Below, piece by piece: positions 49,729 to 58,322 of a DNA stretch of 64,000 bases; within the stretch, counting starts at the first letter, position 1; each line of letters starts with the position of its first letter. The position numbers and the translations under genes were made by a program. Below the pieces are notes generated by a model. That model saw nothing but the letters and a program-made list of their open reading frames with translations, was not told where the DNA came from and made no database searches. Origin of the DNA: Sorangium cellulosum So ce56 (GTDB lineage: Bacteria > Myxococcota_A > Polyangia > Polyangiales > Polyangiaceae); assembly GCF_000067165.1 (NCBI RefSeq), contig NC_010162.1, positions 11,582,501-11,646,500 of the forward strand, in the 5' to 3' direction.

Positions 49729-52137
49729 TCACACGCCGACGCGCTCGAGGTGCACGCGCACCTCGGCGGCGGCCAGCGCCGCATCGCCGCCCGCCGTCCC
49801 TGCGCCGCGCTCCACCGGGCCGCCCGCGATCTCCGCGATGAGCAGCGGCCCCGTCGCCTTCACGACGCGGCGGGCCTGGTCCAGCATGCGCGCCCTCTCT
49901 TCCTCCGTCGCGCCGGCGAGGACGCCGCTGAGGAGGACCCCGCAGGCGCGGTTCGCCGGCAGCGCGGCGAGCCCGGCGACGGTCGTCGCGCGGGCCGCGA
50001 GGCCGCACACCTGCGCCACGTCGCCCGCGAGCAGCTCGGCCGCCTCGCCGACCACGACGACGCCGCCGTACAGGCCGCGCAAGGCGGGGGCGGCGACCGC
50101 CCTCACGCCGCGCACGAGCCGCGCGCGCGCCTCGATCGCGTCGGGCGAGCAGTCCGGCAGGCGCTCCGCCGCCGGCGCGTCCGGGGCAGCCGCCATGACG
50201 GCCGGCGGCAGCGCCGCCCGGATCGCGGCGAGCCGCGCCCGCCACCACCGCGCGCCATGCCCGATCTCCCGGGCGCGGCGCTCGCGCTCTTCCCGCCCGC
50301 GATGGACGTGGACCTGAAACGCCTCCGTGGCGGCCTTCTGCGGCTGGCGCAGGGCGCGAACGCTCGTGAGCAGGCGCATCTCGATGAGGTCCGCGCGCCG
50401 CACGCCCTCCAGCAGATCGACGAAGGCTCCCTTCTCGGCGCCACCGCCGATGAACCACTCGTCGAAGCCGCCGAGCGCATCGACGAGGCCTCGCCAGACG
50501 ATGGGCAGCCCGTCGCGCACATCGCAGAGCGGCTCGGAGGCCGGGGCGCCGGGGCCGAGCCGATCGCCGTGGGCGCCGGGCACGCCGCCGTCGAGCGGCA
50601 CGGCCGAGAGGAGCGGGGCGAGCCCCTCGACCGCGCCCGAGGCCGCCCACGCGGCCGAGCGCTCGATCCACGCGGCCGGCGGCAATGCGACGCGGGCCAG
50701 CGCCGGCGTGAGCACGGCCGGCACGCCGCGCGCGAGCGCCGCGTCGTGCTCCGAGAGCGCGTGCTCGACCGCCTCGGGCGGGAGCAGGACATCGGCGTCC
50801 AGAAACCAGATCAACGGCGCCCGGGCGGCGCGGAAGCCCGCGTTCCTGGCATGGCTGCAGTGCGGGAACTGCCCGCGCGGGCGCGGGCTGTCGACGATCT
50901 CGACATGGAAGGGGTGAGAGCCGGGCTCCGCCGCGGCGCGGATCGCGCCGCCCGGATCGCCGCCGTCGCACACCACCACGACCTCGAAGGACGACGGGGC
51001 GGCGGTCTGCGCGCGCAGCGCGAGCACGGCGCGCCGCAGGAGGGGCGCGGTCGAGGGGTGGCACGGGATCACGAGGGAGATGCGCGGCGGAGCGGCGCCC
51101 GTCGCGCGAGCCTCCGCAGCCGAGCCGGGCGCGCCGGCCGCGTCCCGCCCGGCGCCGCCACCGGCGGTCGCATCACCCGCGGACGTGCCGCTGCCGCCCG
51201 CGCCCGCCGCGGAGCCGCCCCGCAGCGCCGGCCGCTCGCCGAGCACCTCCCACAAGCTGGCGAGGCACCGCTCGCGCTCGGTCAGGTACGCGTCCCGCGC
51301 CGCCTCCTGGATGCGCCGGAGATCCGCCTCCGTGAACGCCATGCAGCGCTCGACCGCGTCGCGCACGTCCTCGGGAGCCACCGCGTGCGTGCGCACAAGG
51401 CCCTGCGCGCCGTGCGGCGCGGCCGGCATGCGCAGCGCGCAGCCGTCGATCTCGCTCATCGCCTCGGTGTCGGGCACGAGGACCGCGGCGCCGACCGACA
51501 GGCCCTCATGGAGCGCGTGGCCCCAGCCCTCGTAACGAGACGGACAGAGGTGGAACCGAGACGCGTTCTGATAAAAGCGAAGCCGCCGCTCGTCGACGCG
51601 CCCCGCGAACTCGACGTTCCGCGGCCTGAGCGGCCAGCCGAGCGAGGACACGACCGTCAGCGGATACGGGATGCGGTGGCGCTCCCAGGCCAGAAGCACG
51701 GAGTCCGTGCCCTTCGCGTCGGAGCCGCCAGGGACGTGCAGGAAGCGCCGCGCCCGGGGCACGGCCGGGTCCCAGCGGTCCTCCGAGAAGAAGCCGAGGT
51801 GTCGGGCCCGCGGCGTGAGCGGCGCGAAGTGCGACAGCGCGTCCCGGGTCTTGCACAGGACGAGCTCGAAATCGTCGAGCGCGGGCCGGGCCTCCGGCCG
51901 CCACCACTCGGCGTTCGGGATCAGCCAGCGGCGCGGCGCGCCCTCGGCGAGGCGCGGCTCGTAGACCTCGAGGAAGATGACGAGATCGGCGCCCCCAACG
52001 CGTTCGGAACGCTGGAAGTGAACGCCCGTGACCCGGTGCCCCCAGCTCTCCAGGAGGCTGCCGAGGAGGCGGTAGTCGCGCTCGAGCCCTTTGCCGTTGT
52101 CGATGTTGGTGACGATGTGGATCTGCATCGGAGGCAT
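49729..52137 (-). CDS. Multidomain glycosyltransferase: GT4-like, GT2 and C-terminal methyltransferase-like parts
   Basis: The 802-residue protein holds at least two transferases. Residues ~4-300 form a GT-B domain ('RFLHVPGGSDAKGTDSVLLA', 'FHLCPSRYEGWGHALHEGLS', 'VLVPDTEAMSEIDGC'), GT4-like. An Ala/Gly-rich linker (~335-380) leads to a GT2 domain ('RISLVIPCHPSTAPLLRRAV', 'VVVVCDGGDPGGAIRAA') with the metal motif in 'APLIWFLDADVLLPPEAVEH' and 'GGFDEWFIGGGAEKGAFVDL'. The last ~200 residues ('LPDCSPDAIEARARLVRGVR' to the end) have the pattern of a degenerate SAM-dependent methyltransferase. It probably builds a cell-surface glycan and is next to a CgeB-like transferase gene 6 bp upstream. Confidence 0.85.
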   Translation of the reverse strand: MPPMQIHIVTNIDNGKGLERDYRLLGSLLESWGHRVTGVHFQRSERVGGADLVIFLEVYEPRLAEGAPRRWLIPNAEWWRPEARPALDDFELVLCKTRDALSHFAPLTPRARHLGFFSEDRWDPAVPRARRFLHVPGGSDAKGTDSVLLAWERHRIPYPLTVVSSLGWPLRPRNVEFAGRVDERRLRFYQNASRFHLCPSRYEGWGHALHEGLSVGAAVLVPDTEAMSEIDGCALRMPAAPHGAQGLVRTHAVAPEDVRDAVERCMAFTEADLRRIQEAARDAYLTERERCLASLWEVLGERPALRGGSAAGAGGSGTSAGDATAGGGAGRDAAGAPGSAAEARATGAAPPRISLVIPCHPSTAPLLRRAVLALRAQTAAPSSFEVVVVCDGGDPGGAIRAAAEPGSHPFHVEIVDSPRPRGQFPHCSHARNAGFRAARAPLIWFLDADVLLPPEAVEHALSEHDAALARGVPAVLTPALARVALPPAAWIERSAAWAASGAVEGLAPLLSAVPLDGGVPGAHGDRLGPGAPASEPLCDVRDGLPIVWRGLVDALGGFDEWFIGGGAEKGAFVDLLEGVRRADLIEMRLLTSVRALRQPQKAATEAFQVHVHRGREERERRAREIGHGARWWRARLAAIRAALPPAVMAAAPDAPAAERLPDCSPDAIEARARLVRGVRAVAAPALRGLYGGVVVVGEAAELLAGDVAQVCGLAARATTVAGLAALPANRACGVLLSGVLAGATEEERARMLDQARRVVKATGPLLIAEIAGGPVERGAGTAGGDAALAAAEVRVHLERVGV

Positions 52138-52143
52138 CCGGGG

Positions 52144-53091
52144 TCACACCCAGCCCCTCAGCCCCGCGTGGTGCTCGCCGAGGATGCCGAGCATCTGGCG
52201 CATGCGGTGCACATACGTGAAGCTCGCCTTGACGCGCGCGTGCCCGGCCCGCCGGATCGCCTCGCGCTCGTGGTCGTGCTTCACATAATAGTCGATGAGG
52301 CGCCGCAATGCCGCGAAGTCGCCGAACGGATAGAAGACCACGTGCTCGCGATCCCGGAACTCCTCCTCCAGGCCGAAGATGTAAGGGTGGATCATGAAGC
52401 CTCCCCGGCCGAGCGTCTCGTAGATGCGATCGGACCAGTAATGCGGGTGATCGAAGCCGACACACAGGCTGTCGCCCACGACGATCTTCGAGGACGCGTA
52501 CAGGCGGTTGAGGGCGTCGCCGCGCACGCAGCTCTCCGGTGAGCCGTGCTTCACGAAGCGGCGGCCGTACGTCTGCGACAGGAAATCCACGAGACGCCTC
52601 CGGTAAGGCCACTCCGGATGATAATCGTACGAGCCCACGAAGCAGACGTCGGCCGCGACGCCGGGGTCGACCTCCGCGAGATAACACTCGGCGCCGTACA
52701 CGCCGGGCTTGAGGTAATGGTGGCGCACGCCCTGCGCCCGGAAGAACGCCTCGCTCCCGCCGTCGGGCGTGAACACGTGCTGCGTGCGCCAGAACGGGTC
52801 GAGCCGGAGATCGCGGCCGCGCGAGAGGCCGGCGTACAGGTCGAGGTGGTACGAGGCCGTCGGGATGGGCAGCTGCGTGATCCAGCGCAGCGCGTCGCCG
52901 CGCAGGCCCCAGGTGCGGGTGTAGAGCAGCAGATCGACGTCGCGCGCCATGCCGTCGAGCTCGCCCAGGGTGAACGCGTTCTCCTGGGCCTGGACGACCT
53001 CGACGCCGAGCGCTCGCAGGCTCTCGCCGACGTGGTTCTCGGTCGAGAACGACGGGCCGAAATTGCCGATGTACAGGACGCGACGGCGCAT
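52144..53091 (-). CDS. CgeB-like glycosyltransferase
   Basis: The 315-residue GT-B enzyme starts 'MRRRVLYIGNFGPSFSTENH' from the ATG at 53091. 'LLLYTRTWGLRGDALRWITQ', 'TASYHLDLYAGLSRGRDL' and 'VFTPDGGSEAFFRAQGVRHH' match the CgeB/DUF3880 type, named for a Bacillus spore-surface glycosylation protein. The C-terminal nucleotide-binding part shows 'KIVVGDSLCVGFDHPHYWSD', 'RIYETLGRGGFMIHPYIFGL' and 'FRDREHVVFYPFGDFAALRR', with Glu and His near the usual donor site. It is coupled to the multidomain transferase downstream. The acceptor is unknown. Confidence 0.9.
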   Translation of the reverse strand: MRRRVLYIGNFGPSFSTENHVGESLRALGVEVVQAQENAFTLGELDGMARDVDLLLYTRTWGLRGDALRWITQLPIPTASYHLDLYAGLSRGRDLRLDPFWRTQHVFTPDGGSEAFFRAQGVRHHYLKPGVYGAECYLAEVDPGVAADVCFVGSYDYHPEWPYRRRLVDFLSQTYGRRFVKHGSPESCVRGDALNRLYASSKIVVGDSLCVGFDHPHYWSDRIYETLGRGGFMIHPYIFGLEEEFRDREHVVFYPFGDFAALRRLIDYYVKHDHEREAIRRAGHARVKASFTYVHRMRQMLGILGEHHAGLRGWV

Positions 53092-53120
53092 GGGGGAGGG
53101 GGCCACGACGGCGGCGCCCG

Positions 53121-54221
53121 TCAGGGACGCGGGTCCAGCGGCCACGTGGCCACGAGAGCGCGCGCGTCGGGCGTGCGCGCCTTCGAGAGCACCGCGAGCG
53201 TCACGGTGCGATCCGTGACCAGCACGCACGGCGCCGAGAACGTCGCTGGATCGGCGCCGCCAGCGTCCACGGGGAGCACGCGGAACGCGGCGCCCGGGGC
53301 CGGCCGGTGCGCGACGAGCAGGTGGGCGGCGGAGGTCGCGACGATCACGAGCCCGCCGCCCGCGCGGTCGGCGTCGAGCTCGAAGACGCGGCGGTCGCCG
53401 AACGGCGCGTCCTCGGCGCCGGCAGGGCCGTACGCCGCATCGCGGGCCGAGACGCGCACGGTGCCGGGCAGCGCGCCGCCGCGCGAGGCGCCGGGGGCGA
53501 CGCGCTTGCACACCGCGGTGGGGCCCGGCGACCCGGCGAGGACCACGACATCGATGCACTCGCCGATCGGGTGGTCCACCGGGGCGCCGCCGGCCGCCGC
53601 GGCTTCCAGCACGACCGCCGTCGCGTTGTCGACGACGGCGGACACGGCGCCCGGGACGCCGGGGGAGGGCGCGGGGAGCGAGCCGGCGCCCGCGCCGCGC
53701 ACGAACCGAGGCCCGCTGAAGCTCGCGAACGGCCGGTGCGCCGTGAGCGAGGTGCGGACACCGGAGGCGCCGTCGAGCCGGACCAGCGCGTTCACCGCGC
53801 CGCCCGCGACCTCCACCACGAACGACAGCGCGCCGCCGTCCGCCGCGCCGTCCGCCGCCGAAGCGTCCCAGCGGGGCAGCGCGGGCAAGAGCTGCGGGAT
53901 CGTGGCGACGGCGCCCGACGGACCGCGGCCCGCGAGCGGCAAGGCCCAGACGTCGGTGCGATGCGGCGGGGCCGCGCTGTGCGTCGACGACGCGAGCAGC
54001 ACGGGCGCCCCGTCGAGCGCGACGAGGCGCAGGGTGTCCGCGAGCGGGGCGTCGGGCAGCGCGGCGGGAGAGAGCGCGAGGGGCGGAGGGGGCGTTTCGT
54101 TCATGGGCGCAGATCCGGGGGCGGGGCGGCACGCGGCGGCGGCGAGACAGGCGAGGAGCGCGGGCGCGGGAGGCCCGCGCCGCGGCCTCCTGGGGGTGCT
54201 GGTCGAGCGGGGCGAGGGCAT
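53121..54221 (-). CDS. Hypothetical lipoprotein upstream of the glycosyltransferases
   Basis: From the ATG at 54221 the product has 366 residues with a signal ending 'ALLACLAAAACRPAPG' (lipobox). The mature region is a beta-rich, Gly/Ala-rich sequence with repeated strand pairs ('LRLVALDGAPVLLASSTHSA', 'LSFVVEVAGGAVNALVRLDG', 'GLVIVATSAAHLLVAHRPAP', 'PCVLVTDRTVTLAVLSKART'). Repeats of this kind suggest a beta-propeller, but no clear family motif is visible. Codon use is ordinary for the genome. It lies 30 bp upstream of the CgeB-like gene on the same strand and is probably cotranscribed. Confidence 0.75.
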   Translation of the reverse strand: MPSPRSTSTPRRPRRGPPAPALLACLAAAACRPAPGSAPMNETPPPPLALSPAALPDAPLADTLRLVALDGAPVLLASSTHSAAPPHRTDVWALPLAGRGPSGAVATIPQLLPALPRWDASAADGAADGGALSFVVEVAGGAVNALVRLDGASGVRTSLTAHRPFASFSGPRFVRGAGAGSLPAPSPGVPGAVSAVVDNATAVVLEAAAAGGAPVDHPIGECIDVVVLAGSPGPTAVCKRVAPGASRGGALPGTVRVSARDAAYGPAGAEDAPFGDRRVFELDADRAGGGLVIVATSAAHLLVAHRPAPGAAFRVLPVDAGGADPATFSAPCVLVTDRTVTLAVLSKARTPDARALVATWPLDPRP

Positions 54222-54289
54222 GCCGGTCGACCTCCGCGCTGCGCTAGCGCGACGAACGGGTTGAAATGGCATGCAAACAGCAAGAAATT

Positions 54290-54358
54290 GAACCGCCAAG
54301 GCGCCAAGGACGCCAAGATTTTATTGTCTTCTTGGCGTCCTTGGCGCCTTGGCGGTTC
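54290..54358. repeat. Dispersed palindromic element, copy 2
   Basis: Perfect 29-bp arms (GAACCGCCAAGGCGCCAAGG... and its complement) flank an 11-nt AT-rich loop in the gap between a lipoprotein gene and the transglutaminase-like gene. The leader GACGAACGGGTTGAAA at 54251-54266 recurs beside copy 1 at 27053. The hairpin would be very stable as RNA. Confidence 0.92.
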
Positions 54359-54388
54359 ATTCCCCTGGTTTCCAAGCTGGTCGGTGCT

Positions 54389-55861
54389 CTAGATGCGGGC
54401 GTTCGTGCGCATGTTCCATAGCTGCACGAGGGCCTGCGGGTTCGACGATTTCGGATAGCCGGCGAGCGCGGCAGCGAACAGCCCGTCGATCGCGCCGGTC
54501 TCCCATGTGGCCGCGTCGGCGAACGGCCCGCCGCCATAGGAAGGGTCGTAGAGCTGCCCGCCGTGCACGACGATGAAATGGTTGAAGAACGCGGGTGGGG
54601 GCTCGGGGTTCCGCTGGCCGGGGATCCCGGGCAGGTTGACCACGTCGGTCCACATGCGGTGGGTCCACGGGGCGGGCTGCGTGGCCGCGTTCCACTGCCA
54701 GTTCTTCACGAGGAACCCCTGGGATCCCGAGGTCCACGCCGCCACCGTGACGACGACCACCACCTTGTCGGCGGTGGTGATGCCGTGGACCTTGAGCATG
54801 TCGATGAAGAACTCGGCCCACGAGCCGCACTGCCCGCTGCCGTCGGCGCTCGCGAGGAGCAGGCGCGTGTTCGTGCACGTGGTCGTGTTCGGGTTCCAGT
54901 ACGTGAGGCCCACGCCGTCGCGCTTGCGCGTGAGCGCCCGCGTCGCGAAGGGCGCGAAGCTCTGGGACACGACGCGCCCCTCGGTCGTCTCGCCCTGCGC
55001 CGCGCGGCACGAGATGTCCACGAGCGTCCAGTGGACCGTGCCGGCCGGCGCGCCGAGCACCGCGTAGACGAGGTGCGCCGTCGTGCCCGCGCCGACCCAG
55101 CCGGTGCTGGCGGCGTTCGCCTCCCACGCGATCGTCAGCGGATCGTAGCAGGCGACGACGTTCGGCAGCGGCGCGCTGCTCGTCATCGAGGGCGTGGAGA
55201 CGTCGACCGACCCGGGCGACACGCTGACCGTGCACGTCCATTCGAGCGTCACGCCGCCGGCCACGGCGCGGCCGCGCAGCTGCACGGACTCGGTCCCGCT
55301 GGGCGGCCGGAGCACGCGCAGCACCACGGCCAGCGGGACGCGCGCGCCGCGGACGTAGCAGACCGGCGATTGATCCGCCGCCTGACGGGTGCTCAGCCAC
55401 TCGGGGGAGGCGAAGTTCCCGAGAGAGTCCCGCTCGACCGCGTGGTTCGCCGCGAAATCGACCTGGATCACGCCGACGAGCGCGTGGACGATGGGAGGCG
55501 CCTTCGGCGCCGGCTGCACCGGCGGCGGCTCCTCGAGCGGCCTGCGCGCCTCGGGGGCGCGCGGCGGCGGGCCGCGGAAGGCGAGGATGCACCCCGTCCG
55601 GAGCAGCTCGGCGACGCGCTCGCGGAGCAGGTCGAGCTCGCGCGCCGCGTCGAGCGACACGATGCCGGCGCCCGCGGCGCACAGCTCGCTCAGGAGATCG
55701 ACGCGCTCGCGGTCCGGCTCCTCCGAAGGGAACCACGCGGGCACCTCGAGGGCGGCCAGGTGCGGCTCGATCGGCTCCGCGCCCTCGGGCAGGACCGCGC
55801 CGGCTGCGCGGACGAAGCCGACGTCTCCGTACGCATCGACGACCTGCCAGACGTTGCCCAT
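54389..55861 (-). CDS. Putative T6SS effector with transglutaminase-like C-terminal domain
   Basis: The 490-residue product has no signal peptide or recognisable delivery domain. The first ~120 residues ('DLLSELCAAGAGIVSLDAAR', 'LLRERVAELLRTGCILAFRG') are unrecognised. Residues ~120-310 are beta-rich. The C-terminus holds a transglutaminase/papain-like core: Cys345 in 'SGQCGSWAEFFIDMLKVHGI', matching GxCxxxAxxxxxLLxxxGI, and His428 or His433 in 'NHFIVVHGGQLYDPSYGGGP', with Asp439. The NHxxVxxxGxxYDPxYG pattern fits the family. It is divergent from vgrG-2, which suggests a delivered amidase, deamidase or crosslinking toxin. That role is inferred. Confidence 0.8.
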   Translation of the reverse strand: MGNVWQVVDAYGDVGFVRAAGAVLPEGAEPIEPHLAALEVPAWFPSEEPDRERVDLLSELCAAGAGIVSLDAARELDLLRERVAELLRTGCILAFRGPPPRAPEARRPLEEPPPVQPAPKAPPIVHALVGVIQVDFAANHAVERDSLGNFASPEWLSTRQAADQSPVCYVRGARVPLAVVLRVLRPPSGTESVQLRGRAVAGGVTLEWTCTVSVSPGSVDVSTPSMTSSAPLPNVVACYDPLTIAWEANAASTGWVGAGTTAHLVYAVLGAPAGTVHWTLVDISCRAAQGETTEGRVVSQSFAPFATRALTRKRDGVGLTYWNPNTTTCTNTRLLLASADGSGQCGSWAEFFIDMLKVHGITTADKVVVVVTVAAWTSGSQGFLVKNWQWNAATQPAPWTHRMWTDVVNLPGIPGQRNPEPPPAFFNHFIVVHGGQLYDPSYGGGPFADAATWETGAIDGLFAAALAGYPKSSNPQALVQLWNMRTNARI

Positions 55862-56113
55862 GAATCCGCGCGATCCGCTGTCCGCTGTTCCCCCGGCGCC
55901 CGATCTGACTAGGCCCGCCCTCGCCGTGCGTCAACCGTTCGTCCACCGTGCGTCAAGCAGTGCCGGCATGTCGACGGCATGTCGACGGCATGTAAGCCGG
56001 CATGTGCGCCGGCATGTCGACGACGTCGGCGCGCGTGAATGTGCCCACCCGGCCGGCGAGCGATGGTAGGCTCGACGGCTCGGGCTCCGGGACGTGCGAG
56101 GGCGAGGCGACCG
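55862..56113. promoter_or_regulatory. Divergent promoter region of the TG-like gene and vgrG-2
   Basis: A 252-bp gap between divergent genes. It holds two arrays of direct repeats at about one DNA helical turn each (see the repeat entry), which suggests a cooperative regulator binding site controlling both genes. Confidence 0.65.
55924..56017. repeat. Two helically phased direct-repeat arrays
   Basis: Array A: three tandem 11-bp units CCGTKCGTCMA at 55924, 55935 and 55946. Array B: five GGCATGT copies at 55965, 55976, 55987, 55999 and 56011, spaced 11, 11, 12 and 12 bp. Most B copies are followed by CGAC or preceded by CC. Confidence 0.9.
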
Positions 56114-58291
56114 ATGGCGGACGGTGCGATCGAGTTTGATTTCGCTGTGGAAGGCGCGACCGATCCGTGGCGCGTCGCGCGGATCGAGGGCCATGAGGGC
56201 ATATCGCGGCTGTTCCACTTCCGCGTGACCCTCGCGTCGACGGACGCCGCGCTGGCGTTCGACGGGCTGGTCGGGCAAACGTGCCTGCTCACGATCCGGA
56301 CCGACGCGTCGACTCGGTACATCCACGGCATCGTCGCGCGCTTCGAGCAGCACGAGGAGGGGCGCGCGGTCACCACGTACCTGGCGACGGTCGTCCCGCG
56401 GGCGTGGCGCCTCCAGCACCGGCACGACTACCGCATCTTCCAGGAGGCGACGGCGCCGGAGATCATCGACAAGGTGCTCCGCGCGGCGGGCCTGTCCTCG
56501 GACGATTTCCGCATCTCGACGGCGATGACCCACGATCGGCGGGAGTACAGCGTGCAGTACGCCGAGACCGACTGGGCGTTCATCAGCCGCCTGATGGAAG
56601 AGACAGGCATGTTCTGCTTCTTCGAGCACAAGGCCGACAACCACGTGCTCGTCTTCGGCGACGCGCCGTTCGTCCACGAGCCCATCGACGGGCCGAGCGT
56701 CGTGCCGTACCGGGCCGCTGGCGGGGCGCTCGCCGCGCGCGAGGCCGTCTCCCGCTTCTCGATGGCCGAGGAGGTCCGGCCCGGCAAGGTCACCGTCCGC
56801 GACTACAACTTCCAGAAGCCCAGCCTGAGCCTCGAGGGGGAAGCGGAGGCCGACCGCGACACCGATCTCGAGGTGTACGTGTATGCCACCGAGCACGATC
56901 TGCCCGAGGAGGGCACCCAGCTCGCGAAGCTCCGGCTCGAGCAGCTCCAGCTCGTGCGCCGCACCGCGGAGGGGCAGGGGAGCGTGCTCCGGTTCATGCC
57001 CGGGGCCACCTTCACGCTCGAGGACCACGGCCGCGAGAGCTTCAACCGCGGATACCTGATCACGCGCGTCGACCATTTCGGCTCGCGGGCCGTCGGGGGA
57101 GAATCGCAGGAGACCGTCGTCGGGTACTCCAATCGATTCCAGTGCATCCCGGACGACGTGCCCTACCGCACGCCCGTGCAGACGCCCAAGCCGACGCCCC
57201 GCGGCATCCAGACGGCGATCGTCGTGGGCCCGGCGGGCGAGGAGATCCACACGGACATCTATGGCCGGGTGAAGGTGCAGTTCCACTGGGACCGGAAGGG
57301 GCGCCGGAACGAGCAGAGCTCGTGCTGGATGCGGGTGAGCCAGATCTGGGCGGGCGCGGCGTGGGGCTCGATGTACATCCCGCGCATCGGCCACGAGGTC
57401 GTCATCGACTTCCTCGAGGGCGACCCGGATCGCCCGCTGATCGTCGGGCGCGTCTACCACGGCGCGAACGTGCCGCCCTACGCGCTGCCGGCCGAGAAGA
57501 CGAAGAGCACCATCAAGTCGGACACCTCGCCGGGCGGCGGCGGCTCGAACGAGCTCAGGTTCGAGGACAGGAGAGGCGCGGAGGAGATCTACCTGCACGC
57601 GCAGAAGGACTGGAACATCGAGGTCGAGAACGACAAGACCCAGTCCGTCGGCCACGACGAGCGCCTGACCGTCGGCCACGACCGGAAGAAGCGCATCGAC
57701 AACAGCCAGTGGGAGTCGATCGGCGCCTTCAAGACCACCGAGGTCGGCGAGGATCACAACGAGAAGATCGGCGCGAACCGGTCGCTCGGCGTCGTGAAGA
57801 GCGAGAGCGTGGACATCGGCGAGGACGCGAGCCTGAAGATCGGGCAGAGCCGGAAGACCGACGTCGGGAAGGACGACATCGAGTCGGTGGGCGGCAAGCG
57901 CGAGCTCACGGTGGGCGGCGAGGAGACCGTCAAGGTGGGTGACCGCGCGACGCTGGAGGTCGGCTCGAAGCGCAACACGACCATCGGCAGCGACGACTCG
58001 CTGTCGGTCGGCGGCACCGAGACCCGGAACATCGACGTGGACGCGACAGAGTCCGTCGGCGCGAAGAAGACCGTCAAGGTCGGCGAGAAGTTCACGCTGG
58101 AGTGCGGGAGCGGCAAGATCATCGTCGACAGCTCCGGCAAGATCACGGTCGAGGGGTCGGACATCACCGTGAAGGGCTCGGGCACCGTCAAGGTCGAGGG
58201 CGCCAAGGTCGAGGTGAAGAGCGACGGCGACGTGAGCGTCAAGGCGGGCTCGAACGTCAAGATCTCGGGGAGCGGGGTCGACATCAACTGA
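56114..58291 (+). CDS. vgrG: T6SS spike protein VgrG-2, full length with beta-helix needle
   Basis: The 725-residue product from the ATG at 56114 contains all three VgrG parts. The gp27-like domain includes 'FHFRVTLASTDAALAFDGLV', 'YSVQYAETDWAFISRLMEET' and 'GMFCFFEHKADNHVLVFGDA'. The OB-fold has 'IYGRVKVQFHWDRKGRRNEQ' and 'SSCWMRVSQIWAGAAWGSMY', then 'EGDPDRPLIVGRVYHGANVP'. From ~500 the gp5-type needle begins ('RGAEEIYLHAQKDWNIEVEN') and continues as repeats of the form VGxxxxxTVG ('ESVGGKRELTVGGEETVKVG') to the C-terminus 'KISGSGVDIN'. No extra effector domain follows. It heads a tightly coupled gene series of T6SS accessory genes. Confidence 0.96.
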   Translation: MADGAIEFDFAVEGATDPWRVARIEGHEGISRLFHFRVTLASTDAALAFDGLVGQTCLLTIRTDASTRYIHGIVARFEQHEEGRAVTTYLATVVPRAWRLQHRHDYRIFQEATAPEIIDKVLRAAGLSSDDFRISTAMTHDRREYSVQYAETDWAFISRLMEETGMFCFFEHKADNHVLVFGDAPFVHEPIDGPSVVPYRAAGGALAAREAVSRFSMAEEVRPGKVTVRDYNFQKPSLSLEGEAEADRDTDLEVYVYATEHDLPEEGTQLAKLRLEQLQLVRRTAEGQGSVLRFMPGATFTLEDHGRESFNRGYLITRVDHFGSRAVGGESQETVVGYSNRFQCIPDDVPYRTPVQTPKPTPRGIQTAIVVGPAGEEIHTDIYGRVKVQFHWDRKGRRNEQSSCWMRVSQIWAGAAWGSMYIPRIGHEVVIDFLEGDPDRPLIVGRVYHGANVPPYALPAEKTKSTIKSDTSPGGGGSNELRFEDRRGAEEIYLHAQKDWNIEVENDKTQSVGHDERLTVGHDRKKRIDNSQWESIGAFKTTEVGEDHNEKIGANRSLGVVKSESVDIGEDASLKIGQSRKTDVGKDDIESVGGKRELTVGGEETVKVGDRATLEVGSKRNTTIGSDDSLSVGGTETRNIDVDATESVGAKKTVKVGEKFTLECGSGKIIVDSSGKITVEGSDITVKGSGTVKVEGAKVEVKSDGDVSVKAGSNVKISGSGVDIN

Positions 58292-58322
58292 GCGGCGTCG
58301 CGCAGGATCGGAGCCGAGGCGG

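Noticed and set aside
55931..57757. 608-codon minus-strand frame antisense to vgrG-2
   Set aside because: It is an Arg/Val/Asp-rich shadow of a clear VgrG gene.
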